This document shows positions 36,930 through 45,520 of a DNA stretch of 64,000 nucleotides, piece by piece; position 1 is the first letter of the stretch, and each line of letters opens with the position of its first letter. The DNA comes from Arthrobacter globiformis (GTDB lineage Bacteria; Actinomycetota; Actinomycetes; Actinomycetales; Micrococcaceae), in NCBI RefSeq assembly GCF_003261175.1, contig NZ_QLNP01000064.1, forward strand, positions 62,001 through 126,000. The letters are read 5' to 3'. Below the pieces are notes generated by a model. It was not told the DNA's origin, searched no databases, and was given only the letters and a program-made list of their open reading frames with translations. The translations under genes were made by a program, and so were the position numbers.

Positions 36930-37140
36930 GGTCCCATCCTGCCAATAATTGCTGGATTGGGTGTCGGATAACATGGATTTTTGCAGAGCCAGTCTAGGAC
37001 TGGGAACGTTTGAAATTACGGGAGGTGAGAATAATTCACGCAATTCCAGCTTGGGTTCTTCCTGCCCGCCGCCTTACGGACCGCCAAAGCTAGTCGGACG
37101 TATGCACGGAGCGCCCATCATTCGACCGAAGGACGCATCC

Positions 37141-37962
37141 ATGCCTGTTGAATCATTGCTCTCCCGCTCCACCGTCATCGGCAGGCTGCGCGCCGCCGGC
37201 TGTGTCTTTGCCGAAGATGAAGCGGACCTCCTTCTTTCCGCTGGCCTCGCCCCCAAGGAGCTGACCAACGCCGTACAGCGGCGAGTCGACGGGTTTCCGC
37301 TCGAGCATATTCTCGGCTGGGCGGAGTTTTGCGGCCTGCGGATCAGGGTGGGGGCCGGAGTATTTGTGCCGCGACGCAGGACTGAACTGCTGGTCCGCGA
37401 GGCAGCCGGGCTCCTTGCTGCATCGAGGGCAGGGCCCGCGGAGAGAGCGCCATCGACCCGGCCGGTTGTTGTTGACCTGTGCTGCGGCTCCGGTGCCGCA
37501 GGCACCGCGTTGGCGGCATTGGTCCCGGGGATTGAGGTGCACGCTTCCGACGTCGACCCGGCCGCAGTGCGCTGTGCCCGCCTCAACGTCCTGCCCGCTG
37601 GCGGTGTGGTCCATGAGGGTGACCTGTACGCCGCGCTGCCCGCCCGGCTGCAAGGCAACGTTGACATGCTGGTAGTCAATGCGCCGTATGTACCCACGGC
37701 TTCCATCAGCAGCATGCCCCACGAGGCCCGGGTTCATGAGCCACGGGTGTCGCTCGACGGAGGGCCCGACGGCCTCGACATCCAGCGTCGGGTGATCGCG
37801 GGAGCGGGTGCCTGGCTCAGGCAAGGCGGGCATCTACTCATCGAAACGAGCCGGCGGCAGGCTCCGCATGCAGCCGCGGCCATGGTCAGTGCGGGCTTGA
37901 GCCCTCGGATCGCCACGTCGACTGAGTTGGACGCCACAGCGGTGATTGGGAAGCTGCTCTAA
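37141..37962 (+). CDS. HemK/PrmC-like putative N5-glutamine methyltransferase with NAPY motif
   Basis: 273 aa. The SAM motif VVDLCCGSGAAGTALA and acidic loop ASDVDPAAVRCARLNV are clear, and the N-terminal helical domain matches PrmC (DGFPLEHILGWAEFCGLRIRVGAGVFVPRRRTELLV). The catalytic NPPY that holds the glutamine side chain reads NAPY (VVNAPYVPT). It is therefore likely a paralogue rather than the release-factor methyltransferase. GAAGGA precedes the ATG by 7 nt. Confidence 0.85.
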   Translation: MPVESLLSRSTVIGRLRAAGCVFAEDEADLLLSAGLAPKELTNAVQRRVDGFPLEHILGWAEFCGLRIRVGAGVFVPRRRTELLVREAAGLLAASRAGPAERAPSTRPVVVDLCCGSGAAGTALAALVPGIEVHASDVDPAAVRCARLNVLPAGGVVHEGDLYAALPARLQGNVDMLVVNAPYVPTASISSMPHEARVHEPRVSLDGGPDGLDIQRRVIAGAGAWLRQGGHLLIETSRRQAPHAAAAMVSAGLSPRIATSTELDATAVIGKLL

Positions 37963-38018
37963 GTCTGGAACCTGCTGTCACTTTGGCGCGGACCGACGCC
38001 CATGAAGCTGCTGCCCCT

Positions 38019-40082
38019 TCAAGTTTTGTGGTGGTGGTTTTGTCGGGGTTGTTGGCGGGGGTCGATGTGGGGTGGCGGGATGAACCAGGGGATTCCGTTT
38101 TTGACGCGGATTTTCCACTGTTCTTTGTGGATTAGATGGTGGTGGTGGGCGCAGAGGAGGACGCCGTTGTCGGTGCTGGTGGGTCCGCCGCGGGACCAGT
38201 AGGTGATGTGGTGGGCTTCGCACCAGGATGCGGGGATGGTGCAGTTGGGGAAGGCGCAGCCCTGGTCTCGGGCGTTGAGGGCTTTGCGAATGTGGGACGG
38301 GAAGACCCGCGTGGTGCGGCCGATGTCGAGGATGCGTCCTTCGGAGCCGAGGAGGACGGGGATGATGTCGGCGTCGCAGGCGATTTTGCGGATGGTGGAG
38401 GCGGTGACCGGGCCGGTGTAGGTGAAGGTCCCGCTGCCGGTGGATGTGCTCGCGGGTGCGGTGCCGGGCTGCGCGCGGAACAGGGGTGTGCCGGCCCGGT
38501 TGATGCCCGGCAGGGTGGTGACGGGCCGGCTGCCTGTTAGGTGCTCTGGTGCGCTTGTCTGCCGAGTTTCTGTACCGGGATCCGGCTCCTGCCCGGGTTC
38601 GCTGGTTTGCCAGGCGTCTGCACTTGTTGGCCGTGTGTTGGGTTGGTTTCTGGTGTAGAGGGGGTCGTGGCTGGCGGTGGTTCCGATGCTGTTGAGGAGG
38701 TCCCGGTAGCCGATGGTGACCATGACTTGCGGGCGGAGCCCTCCGGTGGTGGGCAGGGTGCCGGCGGCGAGGGCTGCCTTGGACGCGCCGACGAGGCCGT
38801 CGAGGCGTTGCTGGGCGAGGGTGCGGCGGTCCAGGTCCGGTTCCGGGGCGGGGGCATTGAAGACCGCGTCGGGGTCGACGGGGCCGCTACCCTTGCCGTC
38901 ACTGTCCGTGCCGCTGGTGTCCGGTGTGGTGGTGCGGGGGTTCGTGGCGGTGTTCATGACGGTGGTGAGGACTTCGTATTGGTCGGTGGTGGCGCGGATT
39001 TCGAGGTGGTGGAGGCCGCCGCGTTTGTGGTGGAAGAAGACGCCTTGGCGGTGCCGGAGGTTTTCCTCGGAGGGTTCGGTGCCGTCCTGGTCGAGGGCGT
39101 CGATGCAGCGGTGGGCGATGCGGGTGAGGAAGTCGTGGTCGTTTTCGATCGCGGTTTGGGTAAGGGTGTGTTCCATGTGCGCGATCGCGTCGGGGTCGGG
39201 GATGTGGCGGACCTTGTCCAGGGCGGTGGTGATGGTGGTTGCGACGCGGGAGGAGATGATTCCGGCGGTGAGGGCGGCGGCGGTTTCTTCGCAGGCGGGC
39301 GGCATGGGGCGGCCGGCGAGTCCGGTGCGGGGGAGTGTGGCGTTGGCGAGGGCGAGGCGGCGGCGTGCTTCGGAGGATCTGATCCGTAGCCGGGTGCGGA
39401 GGAAGTCGGCGGTGTTCCGGGATCCGTCATCGGCCGGGGACCAGGTGGTCGCCGCGCGGGCTGGAACCGACTGGGCCGTAACGGAAGCCGAAGCCGGGGT
39501 TTCAGCGCGGGCGGCGATGGCGGCAGTTGTGGTGCTGCCGGAGGTGGCGGCTCCAGCCGTGGCGGTGGCAGCGTTGGAGGGCTGAGCCCCGTGCGCCGTG
39601 GCAGGTTCGGCTTCGGGTGGAGCGCCCCAGCCCGTGGTCCAGCCGGCCGCGCGGCCGGCCGTCTCTGCGGCGTTGATCGCCTCGGTGCGCGTCCGCTCCA
39701 CAGCCGCGGCAGCCTGCAGCTGAAGGTACTCGACGCGACGGGAGAGCTCCTCGGTGAGCTCCGCGAAATCAGCCGCGTCCTGGAAGCTCGCCGCGGCGAG
39801 TTCCTCCGGCGCCGAACTGGTCGCCCTGTCCAGCAGCGCTAGGGATGCCTTCAAATCAGCAGTTGCTGGCGACGACACCGGCGCCTCGGCGGTGAGGCCG
39901 GCGGCAGCACCGCCGCCGGACGTGTCTCTTTTTGGGGCGTCAGAAAGTATAGGAGCGCCGGAAACGGAACCGGCGGAGGGAATGCTGCGAAGCCCGCGGC
40001 CGCGCATTAGAGCAGCGGCCCTGAAGCCGGAGACGTTCGTCCCGGCTGCGGTTTCCGCTCGCTCTTCCCCAATGGCTTCCAT
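38019..40082 (-). CDS. DUF222 (13E12-type) HNH endonuclease-domain protein
   Basis: 687 aa. The N-terminal two-thirds is the helical DUF222 domain (LRTRLRIRSSEARRRLALANATLP). The C-terminus carries an HNH motif: GCAFPNCTIPASWCEAHHITYWSRGGPTSTDNGVLLCAHHHHLIH with paired Cys and His. A low-complexity Thr/Ser/Ala/Pro stretch with several tandem ATT-type runs lies at about residues 160-220. These genes are multicopy and repeat-like in Actinobacteria, with no settled biological role. A decayed partial copy of its 5' end lies directly upstream. Confidence 0.9.
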   Translation of the reverse strand: MEAIGEERAETAAGTNVSGFRAAALMRGRGLRSIPSAGSVSGAPILSDAPKRDTSGGGAAAGLTAEAPVSSPATADLKASLALLDRATSSAPEELAAASFQDAADFAELTEELSRRVEYLQLQAAAAVERTRTEAINAAETAGRAAGWTTGWGAPPEAEPATAHGAQPSNAATATAGAATSGSTTTAAIAARAETPASASVTAQSVPARAATTWSPADDGSRNTADFLRTRLRIRSSEARRRLALANATLPRTGLAGRPMPPACEETAAALTAGIISSRVATTITTALDKVRHIPDPDAIAHMEHTLTQTAIENDHDFLTRIAHRCIDALDQDGTEPSEENLRHRQGVFFHHKRGGLHHLEIRATTDQYEVLTTVMNTATNPRTTTPDTSGTDSDGKGSGPVDPDAVFNAPAPEPDLDRRTLAQQRLDGLVGASKAALAAGTLPTTGGLRPQVMVTIGYRDLLNSIGTTASHDPLYTRNQPNTRPTSADAWQTSEPGQEPDPGTETRQTSAPEHLTGSRPVTTLPGINRAGTPLFRAQPGTAPASTSTGSGTFTYTGPVTASTIRKIACDADIIPVLLGSEGRILDIGRTTRVFPSHIRKALNARDQGCAFPNCTIPASWCEAHHITYWSRGGPTSTDNGVLLCAHHHHLIHKEQWKIRVKNGIPWFIPPPHIDPRQQPRQNHHHKT

Positions 40083-40120
40083 AGGAAAACTATCTCAACA
40101 GGGTCTGACATTTTTGTGAC
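40061..40120 (-). repeat. Duplicated DUF222 leader, copy A
   Basis: Covers codons 1-7 and the leader of the intact gene. It shares GGAAAAC, TCTGACATTTTT and GGCTTC blocks in the same order and spacing with copy B at 40290-40348. Confidence 0.7.
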
Positions 40121-40121
40121 T

Positions 40122-40310
40122 GGGGACACTGCCCGCCGCGAAGCGGGCGGCGGCACCGCCGTCGGACGATGATGTGTCCGCAACGGCGGTGCCGGACCCG
40201 GCAGAAGCCGGTCGCCCTAAAGCGGGCACGCAAGGCAGCAGCGCAGCAGCCAGGCCGGGCACTGCTGCCCGGCCTGGCTGACCGTCCGTGCTCTCCCCGG
40301 TGGCTTCTAT
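40122..40310 (-). pseudogene. Remnant 5' end of a second DUF222/HNH gene
   Basis: The block 40290-40348 is a diverged copy of 40061-40120, the start and leader of the intact DUF222 gene. In the copy the start codon is ATA instead of ATG (40308-40310). The remnant keeps the GCGGTGCCGCCGCC-type Ala-rich coding stretch, then breaks off directly into the leader of the intact gene. This accounts for most of the 353-nt gene-free stretch 40083-40435. Confidence 0.6.
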
Positions 40311-40348
40311 AGGAAAACATTGTCAGGGGGCTCTGACATTTTTAGTTC
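40290..40348 (-). repeat. Duplicated DUF222 leader, copy B
   Basis: Counterpart of copy A. The conserved leader block rich in T (TCTGACATTTTT) may be the promoter/RBS region carried along with each member of this gene family. Confidence 0.7.
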
Positions 40349-40435
40349 TTACCCGCACCGCCCAGGATGCAGGCTCAAGCGGGCTGACAATCGCGGCCGC
40401 CCCGGCGGGAGCCGCTCTGCCCTCGTCGGACCGTC

Positions 40436-40849
40436 CTAACCCTTGCTTTCGTTTAGTGCCGAATCGGATTCAACATCGGAGGTTCCGAGGTTGACGGTCT
40501 CCGGATGCGTGCTGTGGGCGGGCACCTGCCCGCTGTCTGCCGATGTGCCCGCTGCAGACGCAGTGCCGGCAGAAGCGGTGCCAGCGTCACCGGGCTTTGG
40601 TGCATCGCGGTGCATGGCCGAGCCAAGCACGGTTCCTGCCCGGCGCGCGGCTTCAGCCAGTTGGTCAGTGACCTCAGGGGCCTTTTCCTTGACGGCTTCG
40701 GTTGCTGCCGTCACCTTGTCCTGGACCGGCTTGCTGTCCCAGATGCCTGCGGCGCGCGCTTTGAGCTTGTCGTAGGCTGCCCGGCCGGACCTGGATCCGA
40801 GCACGTAGCCTGCAGCGATTCCGGCGCCGAAGAGAAGTTTGGATTTCAT
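40436..40849 (-). CDS. YtxH-like small membrane-anchored protein
   Basis: 137 aa. The N-terminal hydrophobic, Gly-rich segment FGAGIAAGYVLGSRSGRAAYDKLKARA resembles the YtxH/general stress protein pattern. It is followed by a charged helix with Lys/Glu/Ala and a disordered Ala/Ser/Gly tail with three AGTAS-type repeats. Function unknown; stress association is inferred from the family and from the adjacent GlsB-like gene. Confidence 0.75.
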   Translation of the reverse strand: MKSKLLFGAGIAAGYVLGSRSGRAAYDKLKARAAGIWDSKPVQDKVTAATEAVKEKAPEVTDQLAEAARRAGTVLGSAMHRDAPKPGDAGTASAGTASAAGTSADSGQVPAHSTHPETVNLGTSDVESDSALNESKG

Positions 40850-40961
40850 GACGATCTCCTACTCTTGAGGGGGATCTGTACGATTGGTTCGGCCCGGTAG
40901 GGCCTGGGGTAGGAAACCGGCCCCGGGAGTTTTCCCGGAGCCGGTTCCGGCACTGCCCTGT

Positions 40962-41225
40962 CTAGCGGGCCGAGCGCTTGGTAATCATGCCGTAAACGAG
41001 CAGCACGATAAGTGCGCCGCCGATCGCCAGCAGCCAGGTGGACAGCGAGAAGAACTCGTTGATACCGACATTAAAGAGCGCGCTGCCGATGAAGCCGCCG
41101 AGAATTGCGCCAACCACACCAAGCAGAAGCGTGATGAAAATGCCGCCGCCCTGCCGGCCCGGGAGGATGGCCTTAGCAATGGCTCCAGCAATGAGGCCAA
41201 GAATCAGAAATGCGAAAAAACCCAT
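40962..41225 (-). CDS. GlsB/YeaQ/YmgE-family stress-response membrane protein
   Basis: 87 aa with three hydrophobic segments. The family pattern GLIAGAIAKAILPGRQGGGIFITLLLGVVGAILGGFIGSALF is unmistakable ('transglycosylase-associated protein' in older annotation). The biochemical role is unknown. Confidence 0.92.
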   Translation of the reverse strand: MGFFAFLILGLIAGAIAKAILPGRQGGGIFITLLLGVVGAILGGFIGSALFNVGINEFFSLSTWLLAIGGALIVLLVYGMITKRSAR

Positions 41226-41371
41226 CTTTTATCGTTCCTTCTTCATCTAGAGGAGTTACCCGGATTGCCGGGTACGCTTCGTCCTTCTGCTCAATACTAA
41301 TCATGCTTACTATTTATTTGCCAGTCGCTATCCGGTGAGGGGCGCCTGCTGCGCAAGCCGGGGGCCTGCCG

Positions 41372-42202
41372 CTAGTGGCCCTGAACGTCCGAATTTACCC
41401 CTGCCTCGGGGCCTTCATCGAGGGTGCTAATGGCAGTCAGGTCCTCCTCGTCCAGAGCGAAGTCGAAGACGTCGATGTTCTCCTTCATCCGCTGAGGATC
41501 GGAGGATTTGGGGATGGCCACCAACCCCTGCTGTACGTGCCAGCGCAGTACCACCTGGCTGACTGTTTTGCGGTGTTTACCGGCGATTCGTGTCAGAACT
41601 GGCGCGGACAGCAGCCCCGACCCCGCACCCAGCGGGCTGTACGATTCTGTGGCGATCCCGTGCCGCTCGTTGTAGGCGCAGTCCGCGGAGCGGTTTACCG
41701 AGGGGTTGAGCTGGATCTGGTTGACGGCCGGCACTACGTCGGCCTGCCACATCAGCTGTTCAAGATGAGCGGGCTTGAAGTTCGATACGCCGATCGACCG
41801 GACCTTCCCTTCGCCCTGCAGCCGTTCAAAGGTCTTCCAAGTGGAGATGAATTCTCCGCGGCGGGGGAGCGGCCAGTGGATCAGCAGCAAGTCCACGTAG
41901 TCCAGGTTGAGCCGCCTCAGCGAGCCCTCAAGGCCTGCCACAGCCAGATCCCCACCCTGGAACTCGCCGTCCAGCTTGGTGGTGATGAAAAACTCCGTCC
42001 GGTCGAGGCCGCTGTTCCGAATCCCGGATCCGACGCCGGCCTCGTTCCCGTATCGCACGGCGGTATCAATATGCCGGTACCCGGCTTCCGCAGCCCGTAC
42101 GACGGCGTCACTCACCTCCCGGTCGTTCAGCGGACAGGTGCCAAGGCCGATCTGAGGTATCCGGTTGCCGTCATTCAGCGTGATGACTGGTGCTTGTGCC
42201 AT
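41372..42202 (-). CDS. Aldo/keto reductase (2,5-diketo-D-gluconate reductase type)
   Basis: 276 aa, NADPH-dependent carbonyl reductase fold. The catalytic tetrad is Asp46, Tyr51 (DTAVRYGNE), Lys76 (ITTKLDGE) and His109 (LIHWPLP); the cofactor-binding IPKSSDPQRMKEN is near the C-terminus. Monocistronic, divergent from the phosphatidyltransferase gene. Substrate unknown. Confidence 0.93.
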   Translation of the reverse strand: MAQAPVITLNDGNRIPQIGLGTCPLNDREVSDAVVRAAEAGYRHIDTAVRYGNEAGVGSGIRNSGLDRTEFFITTKLDGEFQGGDLAVAGLEGSLRRLNLDYVDLLLIHWPLPRRGEFISTWKTFERLQGEGKVRSIGVSNFKPAHLEQLMWQADVVPAVNQIQLNPSVNRSADCAYNERHGIATESYSPLGAGSGLLSAPVLTRIAGKHRKTVSQVVLRWHVQQGLVAIPKSSDPQRMKENIDVFDFALDEEDLTAISTLDEGPEAGVNSDVQGH

Positions 42203-42339
42203 GCGGAAGAGTCTTTCCTATCGGGGGCAGTTTGCCCAGACCCCGTTTGCTACCTCGCGTGTCCTGGTCTGGCTATCTTCCGAGGTCAAGGCAGGAATGC
42301 TCGTGGCCTCCTGTTGTTACGATGAGCGCAAGGAGGCAT

Positions 42340-43086
42340 ATGCAGGTCTTGCTCGCTAGGCGTGCTCTGGTGGACGTAGCCGTTGCCATGGCTGGTTTCC
42401 TTGTGTCCGGCAGCTGGATCCTGAACGTGGCTGGTGCTGAAGTAACGTACTTCCTTGCCGCCATGGGTGCCGGACTGGCGGTGCTGGGAAATGCCGCAGC
42501 CTCTGTCCTCAGCCGCAAGCCCCTGCTGACGACGGCCGCGGACCGCATTACCCTGATTCGCGCTGTGTTGGTTTCCTGTTGCGCGGCAATAGTGATTCCA
42601 GCGTTGTTCGGCGGAACCGGGCCCGGCGTGCCGGTGGTAGTGCTGGGTGCGGCGGCATTCCTTCTTGACGCGGTGGACGGGGCCGTTGCGCGGCGATTTG
42701 CCTGCGAGAGCCCGGCCGGAGGCCGGCTGGATGTCCAGACCGACGCGGCGCTGGTCCTCGTACTGTCGTGCGCGGCAGTACCAATCGTCGGTCCCTGGGT
42801 CCTGGCCGTCGGACTCATGTGGTACGCCTTCGTAGCAGCCGGATGGTTCCGGCCTGAACTGAAACGAACTCTGCCCGTTAAGAGGCTGCGCAAGGTTATT
42901 GGTGCGTACCAGCCCTGCGCCTTGCTGCTGGCACTCACGCCGGGGGTGCCAGGTGGAATCACCACTGCTGCCGTTGTCCTGGCGCTTGTGGCGCTGCTGG
43001 CTTCGTTTGGCCGGGACGTCGTCGAACTGGAGCAAGGCCACCGGAAGTGGACCGGCCGGCACTCCGGCACCGAACTGGTGAACTGA
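42340..43086 (+). CDS. CDP-alcohol phosphatidyltransferase family protein
   Basis: About 248 aa, six or seven hydrophobic segments. The full family motif DGx2ARx8Gx3Dx3D is met by DGAVARRFACESPAGGRLD followed by VQTD. Enzymes of this family transfer a phosphatidyl or related group from a CDP-alcohol to a second alcohol in phospholipid synthesis; the acceptor is not evident. AGGAGG lies only 3 nt before the ATG at 42340; an ATG at 42322 is an alternative. Confidence 0.88.
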   Translation: MQVLLARRALVDVAVAMAGFLVSGSWILNVAGAEVTYFLAAMGAGLAVLGNAAASVLSRKPLLTTAADRITLIRAVLVSCCAAIVIPALFGGTGPGVPVVVLGAAAFLLDAVDGAVARRFACESPAGGRLDVQTDAALVLVLSCAAVPIVGPWVLAVGLMWYAFVAAGWFRPELKRTLPVKRLRKVIGAYQPCALLLALTPGVPGGITTAAVVLALVALLASFGRDVVELEQGHRKWTGRHSGTELVN

Positions 43087-43224
43087 TGGCAGCCGGCTAA
43101 CCTGAACGGCCTTTGCGCTCGGCGCCGGGCTGGTGCTCTGGACTAACCATGGCTGCGCTGGTAATCCTTGGAGTGGCCCGGCAGGAGAAAATCCTGGCCC
43201 TTCCGACAGCTAAGGATCCAGACC

Positions 43225-43434
43225 ATGAGCGAAATGCCCGCCGATCCGGAGCAGAACCCGACGGACCAGCCTGAGAGCGGTTCACCCCAGGGCTTCCCCT
43301 TTGACCCCAACCAGGACCCGCCCCAGGAGGAACCCGCAGTTCCCCACCAGGACAACCCTGGGCCACCCACCGGCCCGGACGGCGAGCCTGACGAGCCGGC
43401 CCTGGAGGATCCCCAGCGGGCGCCCGCCAAGTAA
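43225..43434 (+). CDS. Small acidic Pro-rich protein, probably disordered
   Basis: 69 aa, nearly all Pro, Asp, Glu, Gln, Gly and Asn (MSEMPADPEQNPTDQPESG...). No fold-forming core. AAGGA lies 8 nt before the ATG. The base composition and clean RBS favour a real gene, but there is no functional hint. Confidence 0.6.
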   Translation: MSEMPADPEQNPTDQPESGSPQGFPFDPNQDPPQEEPAVPHQDNPGPPTGPDGEPDEPALEDPQRAPAK

Positions 43435-43486
43435 GCGGGTGCCCGCCCGAGGGTACCCGAAGCACGCTCGAGGGGGAGCTTCCCTG

Positions 43487-44533
43487 CTAGAAGGGCCGCC
43501 GGACCCAGTCGACGAGCCTGTCGCTCATGTCCATGAACCCGTCGTCCACCACCTGCAGTTCCGGCCGGGAGTCGTACCACTGCACCACTTCCCGCGCACC
43601 GAAGGAAAACGGGATGGTTGCCGAGAACTCCGGAACCAGGGCCTTGATCTTGGAATTGTCGAACACCACGGAGTGTGACCGGTCGCCGAGCAGCCAAGGC
43701 CCGCGGACCGGATCCATGGCCGCGATGGTTTCAGAGGCCACGTGGACCAGTTCCGGCCCGGCAACCCCCGCCGCCTGCGCGAACTGGCGGTAAATCACGT
43801 CCCACGTCAGGAACTCCTCCGAGGTGATGGTGTAGCTTTCACCCACCGCTTGATAGCGGCCGATGAGCCCCACGAAAGCTTTGGCGAAATCACTGCTGTG
43901 CGTGACGGTCCACAGCGAGGCCCCGTCGCCATGCACAACAACAGGCAGACCCGCCCGCATCCGGTGGATGTCGGTCCAGCCTCCCAGCAGCGCGATTTTG
44001 GTCCGGTCGTAGGTATGAGACGGCCGCACCACCGTGACCGGAAAGTCCTCCTCCCGGTACGCCTGCAGCAGGACATCCTCGCAGGCAATCTTGTCCCGGG
44101 AATACTGCCAGTAAGGATTCCGCAGGGGAGTCGACTCCAGGATGGGGAGCCGGGCCGGCGGCTTTTGGTACGCCGAGGCTGAGCTGATGAACACGAACTG
44201 CCCGGTGCGGCCGCGGAACTGCTCCACAGCGGCGCCGGCGTGCTCTGGAGTGAAGGAGATAAAGTCCGCGACGGCGTCGAACTCGCGTCCGCCCAGAACG
44301 TTCCGGACCGCTGCGGGATCGCGGACGTCTGCCTGCAAGATCTCCGTGCCGGCGGGTGCAGGACGGTCTACCGATCTTCCCCTATTAAGCACGGTGACCC
44401 GGTGGCCAAGCTCCGCCGCGCGCGCCACCGCCGCGGCGCTGATCACGCCGGTTCCCCCGATGAACAGCAGCTTCAGCCGCGCGGCGTCCGGAAACTGCCG
44501 CTGCGGGAGCGAAGCATTGGCTGGGCCGCTCAC
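43487..44533 (-). CDS. NAD(P)-dependent epimerase/reductase, extended SDR family
   Basis: 348 aa. Rossmann glycine motif FIGGTGVISAAAVARAAELGH near residues 24-44, then LNRGRS and DVRDPAAV. The active-site region is FISSASAYQKP with a YSRDK Tyr/Lys pair. It overlaps the upstream aldo/keto reductase gene by ATGA, so it is the third gene of an AKR-AKR-SDR operon. A role in sugar or carbonyl conversion is likely; the substrate is unknown. Confidence 0.88.
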   Translation of the reverse strand: MSGPANASLPQRQFPDAARLKLLFIGGTGVISAAAVARAAELGHRVTVLNRGRSVDRPAPAGTEILQADVRDPAAVRNVLGGREFDAVADFISFTPEHAGAAVEQFRGRTGQFVFISSASAYQKPPARLPILESTPLRNPYWQYSRDKIACEDVLLQAYREEDFPVTVVRPSHTYDRTKIALLGGWTDIHRMRAGLPVVVHGDGASLWTVTHSSDFAKAFVGLIGRYQAVGESYTITSEEFLTWDVIYRQFAQAAGVAGPELVHVASETIAAMDPVRGPWLLGDRSHSVVFDNSKIKALVPEFSATIPFSFGAREVVQWYDSRPELQVVDDGFMDMSDRLVDWVRRPF

Positions 44534-45501
44534 CAGGCGTAGTCCTCCGGGGCGGTGCGATGTCCCGGGAAGATGGCATCGAGGCGCTTGAGCGCATCCT
44601 CATTCAGCGGGACGTCCAAGGCCCGGACGGCTGCATCGAGCTGTTCCTGCGTGCGCGGGCCGATGATCGGGGCGGTGACAGCGGGCTGGTGAAGCAGCCA
44701 CGCGAGGGCGACGTCTCCGGGCTCATGGCCCAGTTCCTCCGCGAAGTCCTCATATTCCCGGATCTGGTCGTGGTGGTTCCTCAGCGTTTCTGCCGCCCGC
44801 CCCTCAAGGCGCCGGACGCCGTCGCGCTCCTTTTTCAGCACCCCGCCCAGCAGTCCGCCGTGCAGCGGCGACCACGGGATGATGCCCAGGCCGTACTGCT
44901 GGGCGGCGGGGATGACCTCCAGCTCTACGTTCCGGGTCAGCAGGTTGTAGATGGACTGCTCGCTTATCAGGCCCGTGTAGTTCCGGCGGGTGGCGGCTTC
45001 CTGTGCCTGCGCGATGTGCCAGCCGGCCAAGTTGCTGCTGCCCGAGTAGAGGATCTTGCCCTGCTGGACAGCCACTTCGATGGCCTGCCAAATCTCGTCC
45101 CACGGCGTGTTCCGGTCCACGTGATGGAACTGGTAGATGTCGATGTAATCAGTCTGGAGCCGCTTGAGGCTGGCATCGAGTGCCCGCCGGATGTTCAGGG
45201 CGGAAAGCTTGGACTCGTTGGGTCGGTCCGTCATAGTGCCATAAAGCTTGGTGGCCAGCACAGTGCGTTCGCGGCGCTCGCCGCCCTTCGCGAACCAGCG
45301 GCCGATGATTTCCTCGGTCCAGCCGCGGTGCTCGGTTCCGCCATAGACGTTGGCAGTGTCAAAGAAATTGATGCCTGCCCCGTGGGCGGAGTCCATGATG
45401 GCCTGCGCGGCGGATTCCTCGGTTTGCGGGCCGAAGTTCATGGTACCGAGGCAAAGCCGGGAAACCTGCAGGCCCGAACGGCCCAGATGCGTGTACTGCA
45501 T
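44530..45501 (-). CDS. Aldo/keto reductase (AKR, YhdN/Kv-beta-like)
   Basis: 323 aa. The N-terminus QYTHLGRSGLQVSRLCLGTMNFG is typical of the larger AKRs. Tetrad: Asp48 and Tyr53 (FFDTANVYGG), Lys in VLATKLYG, His in YQFHHVD. The C-terminal NADP site is APIIGPRTQEQLD. Second gene of the AKR-AKR-SDR operon, 19 nt after the first. Confidence 0.93.
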   Translation of the reverse strand: MQYTHLGRSGLQVSRLCLGTMNFGPQTEESAAQAIMDSAHGAGINFFDTANVYGGTEHRGWTEEIIGRWFAKGGERRERTVLATKLYGTMTDRPNESKLSALNIRRALDASLKRLQTDYIDIYQFHHVDRNTPWDEIWQAIEVAVQQGKILYSGSSNLAGWHIAQAQEAATRRNYTGLISEQSIYNLLTRNVELEVIPAAQQYGLGIIPWSPLHGGLLGGVLKKERDGVRRLEGRAAETLRNHHDQIREYEDFAEELGHEPGDVALAWLLHQPAVTAPIIGPRTQEQLDAAVRALDVPLNEDALKRLDAIFPGHRTAPEDYAW

Positions 45502-45520
45502 TGGTTGGTTGTCCTTTCGC

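Noticed and set aside
38136-39585. Plus-strand ORFs over the DUF222/HNH gene
   Set aside because: They are Gly/Val/Asp- or Arg/Ser-rich antisense frames caused by the gene's repetitive composition.
40090-40320. 76-aa minus-strand ORF upstream of the DUF222 gene
   Set aside because: It is Arg-rich, in a different frame from the remnant DUF222 start, and better explained as part of the decayed copy.
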